Source: an uncultured Gammaproteobacteria bacterium
GTDB lineage: Bacteria > Pseudomonadota > Gammaproteobacteria > GCA-002705445 > GCA-002716945
NCBI GenBank assembly: GCA_913048065.1
Contig: CAJWVG010000011.1
Span: 1 to 34,687 of the forward strand
Length of the DNA stretch: 34,687 nucleotides
Direction: 5' to 3'
Shown: piece by piece, positions 25,790-33,825 of the stretch
Position numbering within the stretch: the stretch's first letter is position 1
Layout: every line of letters begins with the position of its first letter
Notes under the pieces: model-generated
What the model saw: only the letters and a program-made list of their open reading frames with translations
Told to the model about the DNA's origin: nothing
Database searches by the model: none
Translations under genes and position numbers: made by a program

Positions 25790-26443
25790 TCATAACTCAT
25801 CAATATTTGACCCATTTGAAACAAGCAATATATCGGCTCCACGCATTGCAAATAGCCCAGTAGTGACAACTCCTGGAATATTATTGATTTCTTGTTCTAA
25901 TTTTATAGGCTGTTGAATTTGTAGGTTATGAGTGTCAACAATAATATTGTTATTATCTGTAAGATAGTTTTCTCTTAAAACAGGCCGCCCTCCTAATTTA
26001 ATCATTTCTAGAGATACTAAACTTTGAGACATTCCGATAACTTCTATTGGTAAAGGAAAACTGCCTAGAGTATCAACCAACTTACTATCATCAATCATAC
26101 AAACAAACTTATCGCTGGCATGAGCTACTATCTTCTCTCTGGTTAATGCACCACCACCACCTTTAATCAGTTGCTTATGTTGATTAGACTCATCTGCACC
26201 ATCAATATATAATGGAATTCTTCCAGATTCTTTTAAATCAATAACTCTAATATTCTTTGACTTTACTAATTTCGTAGTCGCTTCAGATGATGAAACAACT
26301 GCATCTATCTTAGATTTAACTTTATCCAGTTGCTCTATTAGACAATTAACAGTACTTCCTGAACCAATGCCTATTATTTGACCATTCTCAATATATTCTA
26401 ATGCTGCACTAGCAACTTGTATTTTTTTTGTATTTTGGTCCAC
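25790..26443 (-). CDS. rpiA: Ribose-5-phosphate isomerase A
   Basis: 217 residues, standard for RpiA. Motifs: IGIGSGSTVNCLIEQL (phosphate loop), YIDGADESNQHKQLIKGGGGALTREKIVA (catalytic region) and CMIDDSK. It interconverts ribose and ribulose 5-phosphate. Together with rpe and tkt in this window it gives the pentose side of the sugar-phosphate network. Start is GTG at 26443; no ATG fits near the conserved N terminus and no clear ribosome site is seen, so expression may be low. Confidence 0.96.
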   Translation of the reverse strand: MDQNTKKIQVASAALEYIENGQIIGIGSGSTVNCLIEQLDKVKSKIDAVVSSSEATTKLVKSKNIRVIDLKESGRIPLYIDGADESNQHKQLIKGGGGALTREKIVAHASDKFVCMIDDSKLVDTLGSFPLPIEVIGMSQSLVSLEMIKLGGRPVLRENYLTDNNNIIVDTHNLQIQQPIKLEQEINNIPGVVTTGLFAMRGADILLVSNGSNIDEL

Positions 26444-26461
26444 GTAAATAAGTATTTTTCG

Positions 26462-26491
26462 TTAAATTATATTAATATATCCTGCTATTAT
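26462..26491 (+). promoter_or_regulatory. Putative ilvA promoter
   Basis: TTAAAT (26462-26467) and TATTAT (26486-26491), 18 bp apart, lie ahead of ilvA, with GAAGG at 26501-26505 as its ribosome site. The boxes are only fair matches to sigma-70 consensus. Confidence 0.35.
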
Positions 26492-26511
26492 ACATTATAT
26501 GAAGGTTTAAG

Positions 26512-28038
26512 ATGCGAGAAAATAAATTAAAGTCAGTTTATAATAAAATAAAGAAAACAAATGTTTATGACATTGCAGTCAAGACTCCACTTGACTATGC
26601 TAAAAATTTATCTAAACGCTTAGAAAATGAGATATACATAAAAAGAGATGATCTTCAGCCTGTGTTCTCTTTCAAACTCAGAGGTGCATATAATAAAATT
26701 TCCAGATTAAAGGCATCAAAAAATATTACTTCTTTAATTGCAGCGTCTGCTGGCAATCATGCACAAGGTGTCGCACTTTCTGCCAAAAAACTTAAAATTA
26801 AGGCTATCATTGTGATGCCAAAAACCACCCCCAATATTAAGATTAATGCAGTCAGGGCTTTAAAAGCTCAAGTAATACTATTTGGTGACTCATATGATGA
26901 TGCATATGATTTTGCAAAAAGAAAGGCAAAGAAAGAGAAGCTAGATTTTATTCATCCATATGATGATATTGATGTTATTGCGGGCCAAGGGACCGTTGCC
27001 CTTGAAATTATTGAGCAACTCAAAACAAAGCCAGATTATATATTTGTGCCTGTTGGCGGAGGAGGTCTACTTGCTGGTATTACAAGTTACCTTAAATATG
27101 AAAGCCCAAAAACTAAAATTATAGCTGTTGAGCCGTCTGACTCTGATTGTTTTAATCAAGCGTTTATAGCTAAAAAAAGGGTTAAATTAAAAAATATTGG
27201 CATATTTGCTGATGGTGTAGCTGTCAAACAAATTGGTAAAACTACTTTTGATTTAACAAGGGATTATGTCAGCTCATCACTGTTGGTAACTACTGATGAG
27301 ATATGCGCAGGTATTAAAGACCTATATGATGAAACCAGGACAATAGCAGAACCAGCTGGCGCGCTATCTATTTCAGGAATAAAAAAGTTTATCAAAATGC
27401 ATAACATTAAGAATAAGTCTTTTGTAGCAATCTTTTGTGGTGCAAATATGAATTTTGATAGATTAAGACATGTTTCAGAAAGGTCTGAATTAGGAGAGTT
27501 AAATGAGATGCTAATTGGTGTAACTATTCCAGAGCAACCTGGAAGTTTCAAGAATTTTTGTTCTCTAATTGGTAAAAAATCAATTACTGAATTTAACTAT
27601 AGATTTGCTAGTAAATCTGAAGCACATGTCTTTGCTGGGATAAAGCTTAGTAATGGTATTGAAGATAAAAAAAGTATACTAAAAAATTTAAAATCAAATG
27701 GTTATAAAGTTATTGATCTAACAGACAATGAGATGGCTAAATTACATATTAGATATATGGTTGGTGGGGTCTCATTAAACACAGAAAATGAGAAACTATT
27801 TAGATTTATATTTCCTGAAAAACCTGGTGAGCTCTTAAATTTCTTAAATTCTATTGGTAGCAAGTGGAATATTAGTTTATTTCACTATAGGAACCATGGT
27901 GCAGATTTTGGTCGAGTATTAATTGGTATACAGGTTTGTTCCGAAGAAGAACAAGTACTTCTAAAGCACTTAAATAAGCTTAATTACGAGTTTTTCGATG
28001 AAACGTATAACAAGGCATATAATTTATTCCTCAGTTAA
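26512..28038 (+). CDS. ilvA: Threonine ammonia-lyase, biosynthetic
   Basis: 508 residues, close to E. coli IlvA (514). The PLP lysine is K55 in SFKLRGAYNKI; SAGNHAQGVALSA and PVGGGGLLAGI bind cofactor phosphate and substrate. The last 170 residues form two ACT-like regulatory repeats (GVTIPEQPGSFKNFC and FIFPEKPGELLNFLNSIG), so isoleucine feedback is expected, unlike the short catabolic enzyme. It deaminates threonine to 2-oxobutanoate for isoleucine. It stands alone with its own promoter and a strong terminator. Confidence 0.97.
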   Translation: MRENKLKSVYNKIKKTNVYDIAVKTPLDYAKNLSKRLENEIYIKRDDLQPVFSFKLRGAYNKISRLKASKNITSLIAASAGNHAQGVALSAKKLKIKAIIVMPKTTPNIKINAVRALKAQVILFGDSYDDAYDFAKRKAKKEKLDFIHPYDDIDVIAGQGTVALEIIEQLKTKPDYIFVPVGGGGLLAGITSYLKYESPKTKIIAVEPSDSDCFNQAFIAKKRVKLKNIGIFADGVAVKQIGKTTFDLTRDYVSSSLLVTTDEICAGIKDLYDETRTIAEPAGALSISGIKKFIKMHNIKNKSFVAIFCGANMNFDRLRHVSERSELGELNEMLIGVTIPEQPGSFKNFCSLIGKKSITEFNYRFASKSEAHVFAGIKLSNGIEDKKSILKNLKSNGYKVIDLTDNEMAKLHIRYMVGGVSLNTENEKLFRFIFPEKPGELLNFLNSIGSKWNISLFHYRNHGADFGRVLIGIQVCSEEEQVLLKHLNKLNYEFFDETYNKAYNLFLS

Positions 28039-28040
28039 AA

Positions 28041-28068
28041 AAAAGGCCCTATTCAGGGCCTTTTAATC
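28041..28068 (+). terminator. Rho-independent terminator of ilvA
   Basis: A perfect 10-bp stem, AAAAGGCCCT and AGGGCCTTTT, closes on an ATTC loop two bases after the ilvA stop. The flanking A and T runs make it usable from both strands, so it may also stop the H1-like transcript coming the other way. Confidence 0.9.
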
Positions 28069-28116
28069 TAAGTGAACATTACAAGCACGCTCATAATGTA
28101 TTGCTAAGAAAAGATT

Positions 28117-28371
28117 CTATCTTCTTTTTCTTCTTTTAGCAGTCTTTTTCTTAGCTTTTCTTTTAGTCTTTTTCTTAGCGACTTTCTTCTTAGCTTTTTT
28201 CTTAGCTACTTTTCTTTTCGCCTTTTTCTTAGCTTTTTTCTTAGTTTTCTTTTTTGCAGCTTTTCTACGAGTAGTTGTTACTTTTTTCTTAGCAACTTTC
28301 TTCTTAGACGCTTTCCTCTTTGTTACTTTTGTTTTTCTCTTAGCAACTTTTGCTTTTTTCTTTGCTACCAT
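28117..28371 (-). CDS. Histone H1-like Lys-rich nucleoid protein
   Basis: 84 residues, more than half Lys/Arg with Ala, Val and Thr as nearly the only others. The chain is built of repeats such as KKKVAKKK, RKAAKKKTKKKAKKKA and KKKTKRKAKKKTAKRR. There is no acidic residue at all. This resembles the C-terminal arm of eukaryotic H1 and bacterial H1-like proteins (chlamydial Hc1/Hc2, AlgP/AlgR3 tails), which bind DNA non-specifically. A GGAGGG ribosome site precedes the ATG. The unusual A-tract region upstream may be its control DNA. The repeats make length variation between strains likely. Confidence 0.8.
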   Translation of the reverse strand: MVAKKKAKVAKRKTKVTKRKASKKKVAKKKVTTTRRKAAKKKTKKKAKKKAKRKVAKKKAKKKVAKKKTKRKAKKKTAKRRKRR

Positions 28372-28406
28372 AACTGTTACCCTCCGCAGTGTTGGTGGTT
28401 ATTTTT

Positions 28407-28435
28407 AGTTTATGGAGTTAAATATAATAAAACAA
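28407..28435 (-). promoter_or_regulatory. Putative promoter of the H1-like gene
   Basis: On the minus strand TTGTTT (28435-28430), a 17-bp spacer and TAAACT (28412-28407) form a fair sigma-70 promoter about 36 bp upstream of the ATG. The A-tract region lies immediately upstream, where an UP element or bent DNA would act. Confidence 0.4.
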
Positions 28436-28436
28436 G

Positions 28437-28565
28437 TTTTTTTTTATTGTTTTTTAATAAAATAATCTATTTTTTTGTAAAAAACTGCTAATTTTTTATT
28501 TTTTTGTATATTTATTGTATTTTTTATTTTTTTTGCACTTTTTTCGTGCATTTTTTCCTTTTTTT
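28437..28565. other. A-tract-rich, probably curved intergenic DNA
   Basis: About 130 bp holding eleven runs of six to nine T or A (for example 28437-28445, 28470-28476, 28499-28505, 28527-28534, 28551-28556). Centres are mostly about 8-13 or about 20 bp apart, near one or two helical turns. Such phased tracts bend DNA. A small hairpin TGCAC-N7-GTGCA at 28534-28550 lies inside, followed on the plus strand by T6. No gene is seen here. It lies upstream of the H1-like gene and downstream of the EVE gene. Confidence 0.6.
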
Positions 28566-29016
28566 ACTCTAAAGATAAAATAAATTGCCAATTTTTTTTA
28601 GAAACCTCTGTTATTGACAATCTATTACCTCGTTGCACCACTTTCATGTCTTGTAATTCTTTTTTACTTTTTAATTCAGTTAGGCTTATTACTCTTTTTA
28701 GCTTCCTTTTATACTTTACATCTACCATTAGCCATGTTGGTTTCTCTTTTATACTTTTTTTATCATAGTATTTAGCTTTTTTATCAAATGCAGTATGATC
28801 TGGATATGCCTCTTTGTTTATTGTCATCAAACCATATATGCCTGGTGTCTCACAATTTGAATGATAAAAGAATGCTTGATCACCCACTTTCATATCATCC
28901 CTAATCATATTACGAACTTGATAATTTCTTATGCCATCCCATGGCTCAGTTTTGTCTTTTTTTAGATTATCAATACTATAATCATCCGGTTCATTTTTCA
29001 TGAGCCAGTATTTCAT
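28564..29016 (-). CDS. EVE-domain protein (thymocyte nuclear protein 1-like)
   Basis: 150 residues, a single EVE domain. It starts MKYWLMKNEPDDYSIDNL and continues WDGIRNYQVRNMIRDDMKVGDQAFFYHSN, the family's signature; GIYGLMTINKEAYPDHTAF forms the rest of the pocket. EVE domains are PUA-like and bind modified bases in DNA or RNA; the bacterial role is not settled. The start overlaps the zapA stop by 4 nt. Linkage to zapA is also seen in other gammaproteobacteria, as I recall. Confidence 0.9.
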   Translation of the reverse strand: MKYWLMKNEPDDYSIDNLKKDKTEPWDGIRNYQVRNMIRDDMKVGDQAFFYHSNCETPGIYGLMTINKEAYPDHTAFDKKAKYYDKKSIKEKPTWLMVDVKYKRKLKRVISLTELKSKKELQDMKVVQRGNRLSITEVSKKNWQFILSLE

Positions 29017-29303
29017 TCATCAATACCAAAACTGTCTATAGATTTTTGTAGTGACTCTATTTCATCACCTATAGTTGAAAATTCCTTAAGCTCATCTTCT
29101 TGGTTTAAGTAACTACTCACGATGTTCAATGCTGCCATTACCGCAATTTTATCTTTTGTCATTGTTGGGACACTTTTTTTTATTTCAGACATTTTTATAT
29201 CAAGAAACGCTGCTGATTTCTGGAGCGATTCAATTTCTTTTTGGCTACATTTGATTTTATACTCCTGATCTAGAACTGTAATTGTTATCGTTTCTTGTTC
29301 CAT
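29013..29303 (-). CDS. zapA: Cell division protein ZapA
   Basis: 96 residues. ITVLDQEYKIKCSQKE is the typical start; a head domain follows with KDKIAVMAALNIVSSYL, and then a C-terminal coiled coil for tetramers. ZapA bundles FtsZ filaments at the division ring. It follows the TIGR02449-like gene by 1 bp and diverges from ygfB, the gammaproteobacterial arrangement. In E. coli the 6S RNA gene follows zapA; here the EVE gene overlaps it instead, leaving no room. Confidence 0.92.
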   Translation of the reverse strand: MEQETITITVLDQEYKIKCSQKEIESLQKSAAFLDIKMSEIKKSVPTMTKDKIAVMAALNIVSSYLNQEDELKEFSTIGDEIESLQKSIDSFGIDE

Positions 29304-29304
29304 A

Positions 29305-29517
29305 TTAATCTGACTCTACATTTTTGATTCTTTCTAATATCGCCTCGATCTCTTCCTTAGCAAATTCATTCTTTTTCACTAATTCAGCTTTTTCTGAGAC
29401 TAGACCCGATTGTTGCTGCTGCAGTAAGGAGTTCTCTATTTTAATTTTCTTAATTTCCTCCTTAACATTATCTATTGAGGCCTTGAGGTTTTCTAATTGT
29501 TCAGTTAATTTCGACAT
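29305..29517 (-). CDS. TIGR02449-like small coiled-coil protein
   Basis: 70 residues, nearly all one coiled coil: LTEQLENLKASIDNVKEEI, then ENSLLQQQQSGLVSEKAEL and a close resembling AKEEIEAILERIKNVE. Size, pattern and location just before zapA fit the TIGR02449 family of gammaproteobacteria. A division-related role like ZapB is possible but only inferred from location. The ATG has no strong ribosome site. Confidence 0.8.
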   Translation of the reverse strand: MSKLTEQLENLKASIDNVKEEIKKIKIENSLLQQQQSGLVSEKAELVKKNEFAKEEIEAILERIKNVESD

Positions 29518-29557
29518 ACTTTTAAAACAAATTTCTTTTTAGATATAAAACTTTTCC

Positions 29558-29565
29558 ATTATAAT
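29558..29565. promoter_or_regulatory. Palindromic ATTATAAT: shared -10 for divergent zapA and ygfB operons
   Basis: ATTATAAT reads TATAAT on the plus strand (29560-29565) and on the minus strand (29563-29558), in the 76-bp spacer between the TIGR02449-like and ygfB genes. Weak -35 candidates exist on the minus strand (TTTTGA, 17 bp away) and less clearly on the plus. Polymerase could use it one way at a time. Confidence 0.4.
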
Positions 29566-29593
29566 AATGTAGCTAACTAATCAAAAAGAAACA

Positions 29594-30124
29594 ATGCATT
29601 TATTACATAAAAACTTAGATAATTTTTTGACTAAAATAGATAGCCCATTCTCTATAGATGAAGTATCTGGTTATTTATCTGGTTTTGCTTCATCAAATGT
29701 ACCATATGACAAATATCATAATGGTTTAATAATCTATTTTTCAGGTGGCGGTATTTCTATACATGATGATTTAAATCTAGATATTATTAAATCTAACATT
29801 TCTCATATATCCGCGTCTTTAGAAAAACATGATTTTTCTTTCCCTTTTGATTCCTCTAAGGATTTAACTAAGAAACTGATAAATTTGGCGGCATGGTCTA
29901 GAAACTTTATTTTGAGCATAAATTACTTGATGGATAATAAGCTGTTAAATAACACTCTAAATATTCAGGAAATAATGCATGATCTAACTGAAATTAGCAA
30001 AGTCGAAGATAAATATAATCTTGATAACTCTACAGATAACAATAATTATTATGATGATATCAGTGATTATGTAATATCTTCAATGTATTATATTTATATG
30101 GAATCTAAAAAAGTTAATAAATAA
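29594..30124 (+). CDS. ygfB: UPF0149 family protein YgfB
   Basis: 176 residues. The opening FSIDEVSGYLSGFASSNVP and the acidic all-helical make-up fit UPF0149/YgfB. The later WSRNFILSINYL segment matches the family's Trp-containing region. YgfB has been described as a regulator in Pseudomonas; its biochemical role is otherwise poorly defined. The stop overlaps the pepP ATG (TAATG). Its place before pepP-ubiH-ubiI is the gammaproteobacterial order and supports the identification more than sequence alone does. Confidence 0.87.
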   Translation: MHLLHKNLDNFLTKIDSPFSIDEVSGYLSGFASSNVPYDKYHNGLIIYFSGGGISIHDDLNLDIIKSNISHISASLEKHDFSFPFDSSKDLTKKLINLAAWSRNFILSINYLMDNKLLNNTLNIQEIMHDLTEISKVEDKYNLDNSTDNNNYYDDISDYVISSMYYIYMESKKVNK

Positions 30125-31437
30125 TGTTTGATAAGAAAATTTACATAAAGAGAAGAGGAAAACTAGCCCTAGAAATGGTGAATAATTCGGTAGCTTTAAT
30201 AGAAGCATCTTCAGAAAAAATTAGAAATAATGATGCATATTATAGATTTAGGCAATCTAGTAATTTCTTTTATTTAACTGGATTTGATAAACCAAACGCA
30301 TTCTTGATGCTGATTAAGAAAAAAAATAAAGTTAAATCAGTTTTTTGTTCAAAAAAACCCAATAAACACGACGAAATATGGACCGGTAAACTTCTTAGTT
30401 CAAAACAAATAATGAATAATTATGGTTTCGATGCTTGTGATTATTTTGAGTCAATAGAGAAGATAATGCGTGTTAATTTAGAAGGAATAAGTGTTATCTA
30501 TCACTCTCTTAAAGAAGATACTTTTATCAAGAAAGTTTTTGACGATACTATATCTAATTTGGATAAACAATATAGGAAGGGAGTTGAGTCCCCATCTCAG
30601 GTATATTCATTAAAAAAAGTTTTGCATAAGCTGAGACTCGTAAAAGACAAAGATGAAATTAAAAATATAAGAAAAGCAACTGATATTTCATCTAAGGCAC
30701 ATGTGGAATTGATGAAAAGATGTAAGCCAGGGTTAAATGAGAAAGATCTGGAGGCAGGACTTATTTATAATTTTAATCTTAATAATGCAACAGAAGCCTA
30801 TACCTCTATAGTTGCGTCTGGAAAGAATGCTTGTATATTACATTATATTGATAATTCATCAAAATTAAAAAATGGAGATTTATTATTAACTGATGCTGCT
30901 TGCGAATTCAATAAATATGCATCAGATATCACAAGAACTATTCCTATCAATGGTAAATTTAGTAAAACACAAAAAATAATTTATCAAATCGTTCTCAGTG
31001 CTCAAGAAAAAGCTATCGCAAAATGTTACATAGGTAATACATTAAAAGATATTCACAATGAGGCTGTAAAGATTTTATGTAAAGGGCTTATTGAGATTGG
31101 ATTATTAAAAGTATCCTATAAAGAAGCTATCAAGAGTCAAGTATATAAAAAATTCTATATGCATAATACAGGACATTGGATGGGGTTAGATGTTCATGAT
31201 CCATGCGATTATATGGAAAATGAAAAACCAATTATCTTAAAAGAAGGTATGGTATTTACTGTTGAGCCCGGCATCTATATAAGACCGGATAAATCAATAA
31301 ATAAAAAATACCATAATATAGGCATAAGAATAGAAGATGATGTATTGATTACGAAAAATGGCCCCGAGGTTTTGACTGCTGTTGCTCCAAAACAGATAAA
31401 AGACATAGAAAAAATGATGAGCGATAAATATGTCTGA
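30124..31437 (+). CDS. pepP: Xaa-Pro aminopeptidase (M24B)
   Basis: 437 residues, as E. coli PepP. The N-terminal AMP_N domain has RRGKLALEMV, FRQSSNFFYLTGFDKPNAF. The pita-bread domain shows the dinuclear-metal ligands: the two Asp in TDAACEFNKYASDITRT, His in HNTGHWMGLDVHD, Glu in VEPGIYI and Glu in GIRIEDDVLI. It removes an N-terminal residue preceding proline, in the cytoplasm. It overlaps ubiH by 8 nt and shares one base with ygfB. Confidence 0.95.
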   Translation: MFDKKIYIKRRGKLALEMVNNSVALIEASSEKIRNNDAYYRFRQSSNFFYLTGFDKPNAFLMLIKKKNKVKSVFCSKKPNKHDEIWTGKLLSSKQIMNNYGFDACDYFESIEKIMRVNLEGISVIYHSLKEDTFIKKVFDDTISNLDKQYRKGVESPSQVYSLKKVLHKLRLVKDKDEIKNIRKATDISSKAHVELMKRCKPGLNEKDLEAGLIYNFNLNNATEAYTSIVASGKNACILHYIDNSSKLKNGDLLLTDAACEFNKYASDITRTIPINGKFSKTQKIIYQIVLSAQEKAIAKCYIGNTLKDIHNEAVKILCKGLIEIGLLKVSYKEAIKSQVYKKFYMHNTGHWMGLDVHDPCDYMENEKPIILKEGMVFTVEPGIYIRPDKSINKKYHNIGIRIEDDVLITKNGPEVLTAVAPKQIKDIEKMMSDKYV

Positions 31438-32620
31438 AGGTAAATTTGATTTTATTATTAGTGGTGCCGGTTTAGTAGGATGCTTGGTCACGTTACAACT
31501 CGCCAAATCTGGCTATAAATGTTGTTTGATAGAAAAGAATAAGGCTTTAAACAAAACTTCTTTTAAAGACTATTCACCATTATCATTGAATTATAGATCT
31601 TATTTATTATTAAAAAAATTTGGATTATGGGATAAATTAATCCAACATATATATCCCATTAAAAACCTCTTCTTGAAAAGTTATCATAGTTTAAACAGAT
31701 TAAGATTTGAAGCGAAAGATATTGAATTAGATGAATTAGGCTTTGTTATAGACCGAAGAGTCTTTACACAAGTTTTATTTGATGAAGTAAAACAGTCTAA
31801 GAATATTTCTTTACATAATGAATCTATCATTAATAAATTAGGCAATAATAAGAAAAATGAATTTTTTGGCGTATATTTAGATTCAACTCTGTCGAAAAAA
31901 TTGTTGACTAAATATCTAATTATTTCTGATGGTGCTGAGTCAAGCTTGAAAAATTTTTTAGATATTAAATCTAAAGAAATTGATTACTCACAAACTTCTT
32001 TTGTATTCAATGCAAATGCTTCGTTTGAATCTAGTACTGCTATACAGATTTTCAACAAATATGGGATTTTTGCCATGATACCTTATGCTGAAAACAAGAT
32101 AAATTTGATATTGACGATTAATAATAAATATACTTCTTCATTTGTTGGTCGAAATAAACAGATAGATGATATGAGAATTAAAGAAATATTTAAAAACTAT
32201 ATTAATAATTTAGACTCATGCAACTATGTTAGTGAGTATAATCTTATTACATCTAGGACTCATGAAATCGCTCGAAAAAATATTTTGCTTTTAGGTAATT
32301 CATCTCAGCTATTGCATCCTGTTGGTGCTCAAGGTTTTAATTTAGCGATAAGGCACATTGAAATGTTGATGGATCATATTAAATCTGAAAATTTAGATAT
32401 GCTTAGCTTATCTAAAGATATTGATAAGTCACGCCTAGATACTTTTGATCATATTGATTTAGCTACTAAGATTTTAGCAAATGATAAAATACCTTCTATG
32501 CTAATGACATTTGGAATAATTAATACAGTTAAATCTTCTAGATTACTAAGAAATATTTTTTTAAAAAAAATACTTGGTCTTGAGGGTTATGCATACTTAA
32601 CCGTAGGTTCTAAAGCATGA
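31430..32620 (+). CDS. ubiH: UbiH-family FAD monooxygenase (ubiquinone biosynthesis)
   Basis: 396 residues. The FAD motif SGAGLVGCLVTLQLAKSGY is at the N terminus, SDGAESSLKNF is the DG motif, and LLGNSSQLLHPVGAQGFNLAIRH is the second FAD motif typical of UbiH/UbiI/UbiF. It hydroxylates the quinone ring of a ubiquinone precursor with O2 and NADPH-type reductants, at the membrane. The order pepP-ubiH-ubiI suggests it is UbiH; ring position cannot be proven by eye. It overlaps both neighbours by 4-8 nt. Confidence 0.85.
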   Translation: MSEGKFDFIISGAGLVGCLVTLQLAKSGYKCCLIEKNKALNKTSFKDYSPLSLNYRSYLLLKKFGLWDKLIQHIYPIKNLFLKSYHSLNRLRFEAKDIELDELGFVIDRRVFTQVLFDEVKQSKNISLHNESIINKLGNNKKNEFFGVYLDSTLSKKLLTKYLIISDGAESSLKNFLDIKSKEIDYSQTSFVFNANASFESSTAIQIFNKYGIFAMIPYAENKINLILTINNKYTSSFVGRNKQIDDMRIKEIFKNYINNLDSCNYVSEYNLITSRTHEIARKNILLLGNSSQLLHPVGAQGFNLAIRHIEMLMDHIKSENLDMLSLSKDIDKSRLDTFDHIDLATKILANDKIPSMLMTFGIINTVKSSRLLRNIFLKKILGLEGYAYLTVGSKA

Positions 32621-33825
32621 AAAATCTTTGTATTATAGGAAATGGAATCATTGGTATGATGTCATCATTATTATTAGAAAAATATTTCAATAATATCTAT
32701 CTAATAGTTGATAAGGAGTCAAACAAAAAATCTAACAAAACACAGAGATACTTTTCGATAAATTTATTATCAAAATATATGTTTTTAAAAACAGATATTT
32801 GGCAAGACTTAATATCAAATGGCACTCAAAGTTATAATAAGATTGTGACCTGGGATGAAGATATTCGTGAGGACTTAATCTTCCAGTCATCTTCTATTTC
32901 TTATGATAATTTGGGTTATATTATTAGTGAATCAAAAATTAAAGACTTGCTAATAAATAAAATAGATCAAGCAACAAAGATAAAAAAAATTGACATTAAA
33001 GATATAGGGAAAATTGATATATATGATGAAATTACAAAACTTCGGCTAAATAGTGAAGAAATAATTGATTGCGATTTGTTATTAAATTCTGATATTAAAA
33101 TTAGCCAGTTTCTTGAAGTTAAATTACCTGATAAAACTATTGTTGATTATGAACAAAAGGCACTTGTCATGAATCTTAATATGTCCAGCGCAGTTACAAG
33201 TAATACTGCTTACCAGAGATTTTCAAAAGGACATATACAGGGGCTGTTACCTATCTCAGATGATATGTACAATTTAATTTGGTCAGCGGAAAATCCTTTT
33301 ATAGATGACTTAAAACTTAAAAACCCAAAGATGATTTTAGAGATTTTGAATGGTAATTTATCTAGATATATCGGTAAAATTAAAACATTATCTAGTTTTG
33401 CCACTTTTCCATTGTCTGGTTTTCATGTAAAAAAATATTTTTATAAAAGTGCAGCAGTGATTGGCGGCGTAGCACATTCTGTTCACCCAATGGCAGGTTT
33501 AGGTCTAAATATGGGCATACAAGACATATTTCTTTTAAATCAAGCTCTTTTAGAGAACAATGGAAATAGTAAAGATATGGATTTTATTTTATCTACATAT
33601 GATGAGTATTGTAGTTATGAGAATAGTAAAATATTTAATACAATAAATTTTTTAAAGAAATTCTATTCTAAAAATGCACTCCCTAGTACTGTTAAATCTA
33701 GTTCAATATCATTATTTAACAGAAATAACTTCATTAAAAATAAAGTAATTGAAAACGCCACAGGAATAGATGTCTTAAAAAGAAGATCACGAGATCAATA
33801 TTGTTATCCCAATTATAATGAGTGA
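32617..33825 (+). CDS. ubiI: Second UbiH/UbiI-family FAD monooxygenase, diverged
   Basis: 402 residues. The N-terminal GNGIIGMMSSLLLEKY is the Rossmann FAD motif and AHSVHPMAGLGLNMGIQD is a good second FAD motif. The central DG motif (normally ADGAxS) is replaced by NSDIKISQF, so NAD(P)H or flavin handling may be altered. By position it corresponds to UbiI (VisC), the C5 hydroxylase of ubiquinone synthesis; symbol is by synteny. It overlaps ubiH by 4 nt, and its last 39 bp overlap the convergent TauE gene. Confidence 0.75.
   Translation: MKNLCIIGNGIIGMMSSLLLEKYFNNIYLIVDKESNKKSNKTQRYFSINLLSKYMFLKTDIWQDLISNGTQSYNKIVTWDEDIREDLIFQSSSISYDNLGYIISESKIKDLLINKIDQATKIKKIDIKDIGKIDIYDEITKLRLNSEEIIDCDLLLNSDIKISQFLEVKLPDKTIVDYEQKALVMNLNMSSAVTSNTAYQRFSKGHIQGLLPISDDMYNLIWSAENPFIDDLKLKNPKMILEILNGNLSRYIGKIKTLSSFATFPLSGFHVKKYFYKSAAVIGGVAHSVHPMAGLGLNMGIQDIFLLNQALLENNGNSKDMDFILSTYDEYCSYENSKIFNTINFLKKFYSKNALPSTVKSSSISLFNRNNFIKNKVIENATGIDVLKRRSRDQYCYPNYNE

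Noticed and set aside
28117-28371. H1-like frame as a chance product of low-complexity DNA
   Set aside because: A GGAGGG ribosome site, a single ATG, absence of stops and an Ala/Val-punctuated Lys pattern typical of H1 tails favour a real gene.
28534-28556. Plus-strand terminator (TGCAC hairpin plus T6)
   Set aside because: No plus-strand gene ends here; ilvA already has a terminator at 28041. Probably a by-product of the A-tract DNA.
28372-28563. 6S RNA gene, which often follows zapA in gammaproteobacteria
   Set aside because: The DNA is nearly all A/T runs and cannot make the long GC-containing bubble-hairpin of 6S RNA. The EVE gene overlaps zapA directly.
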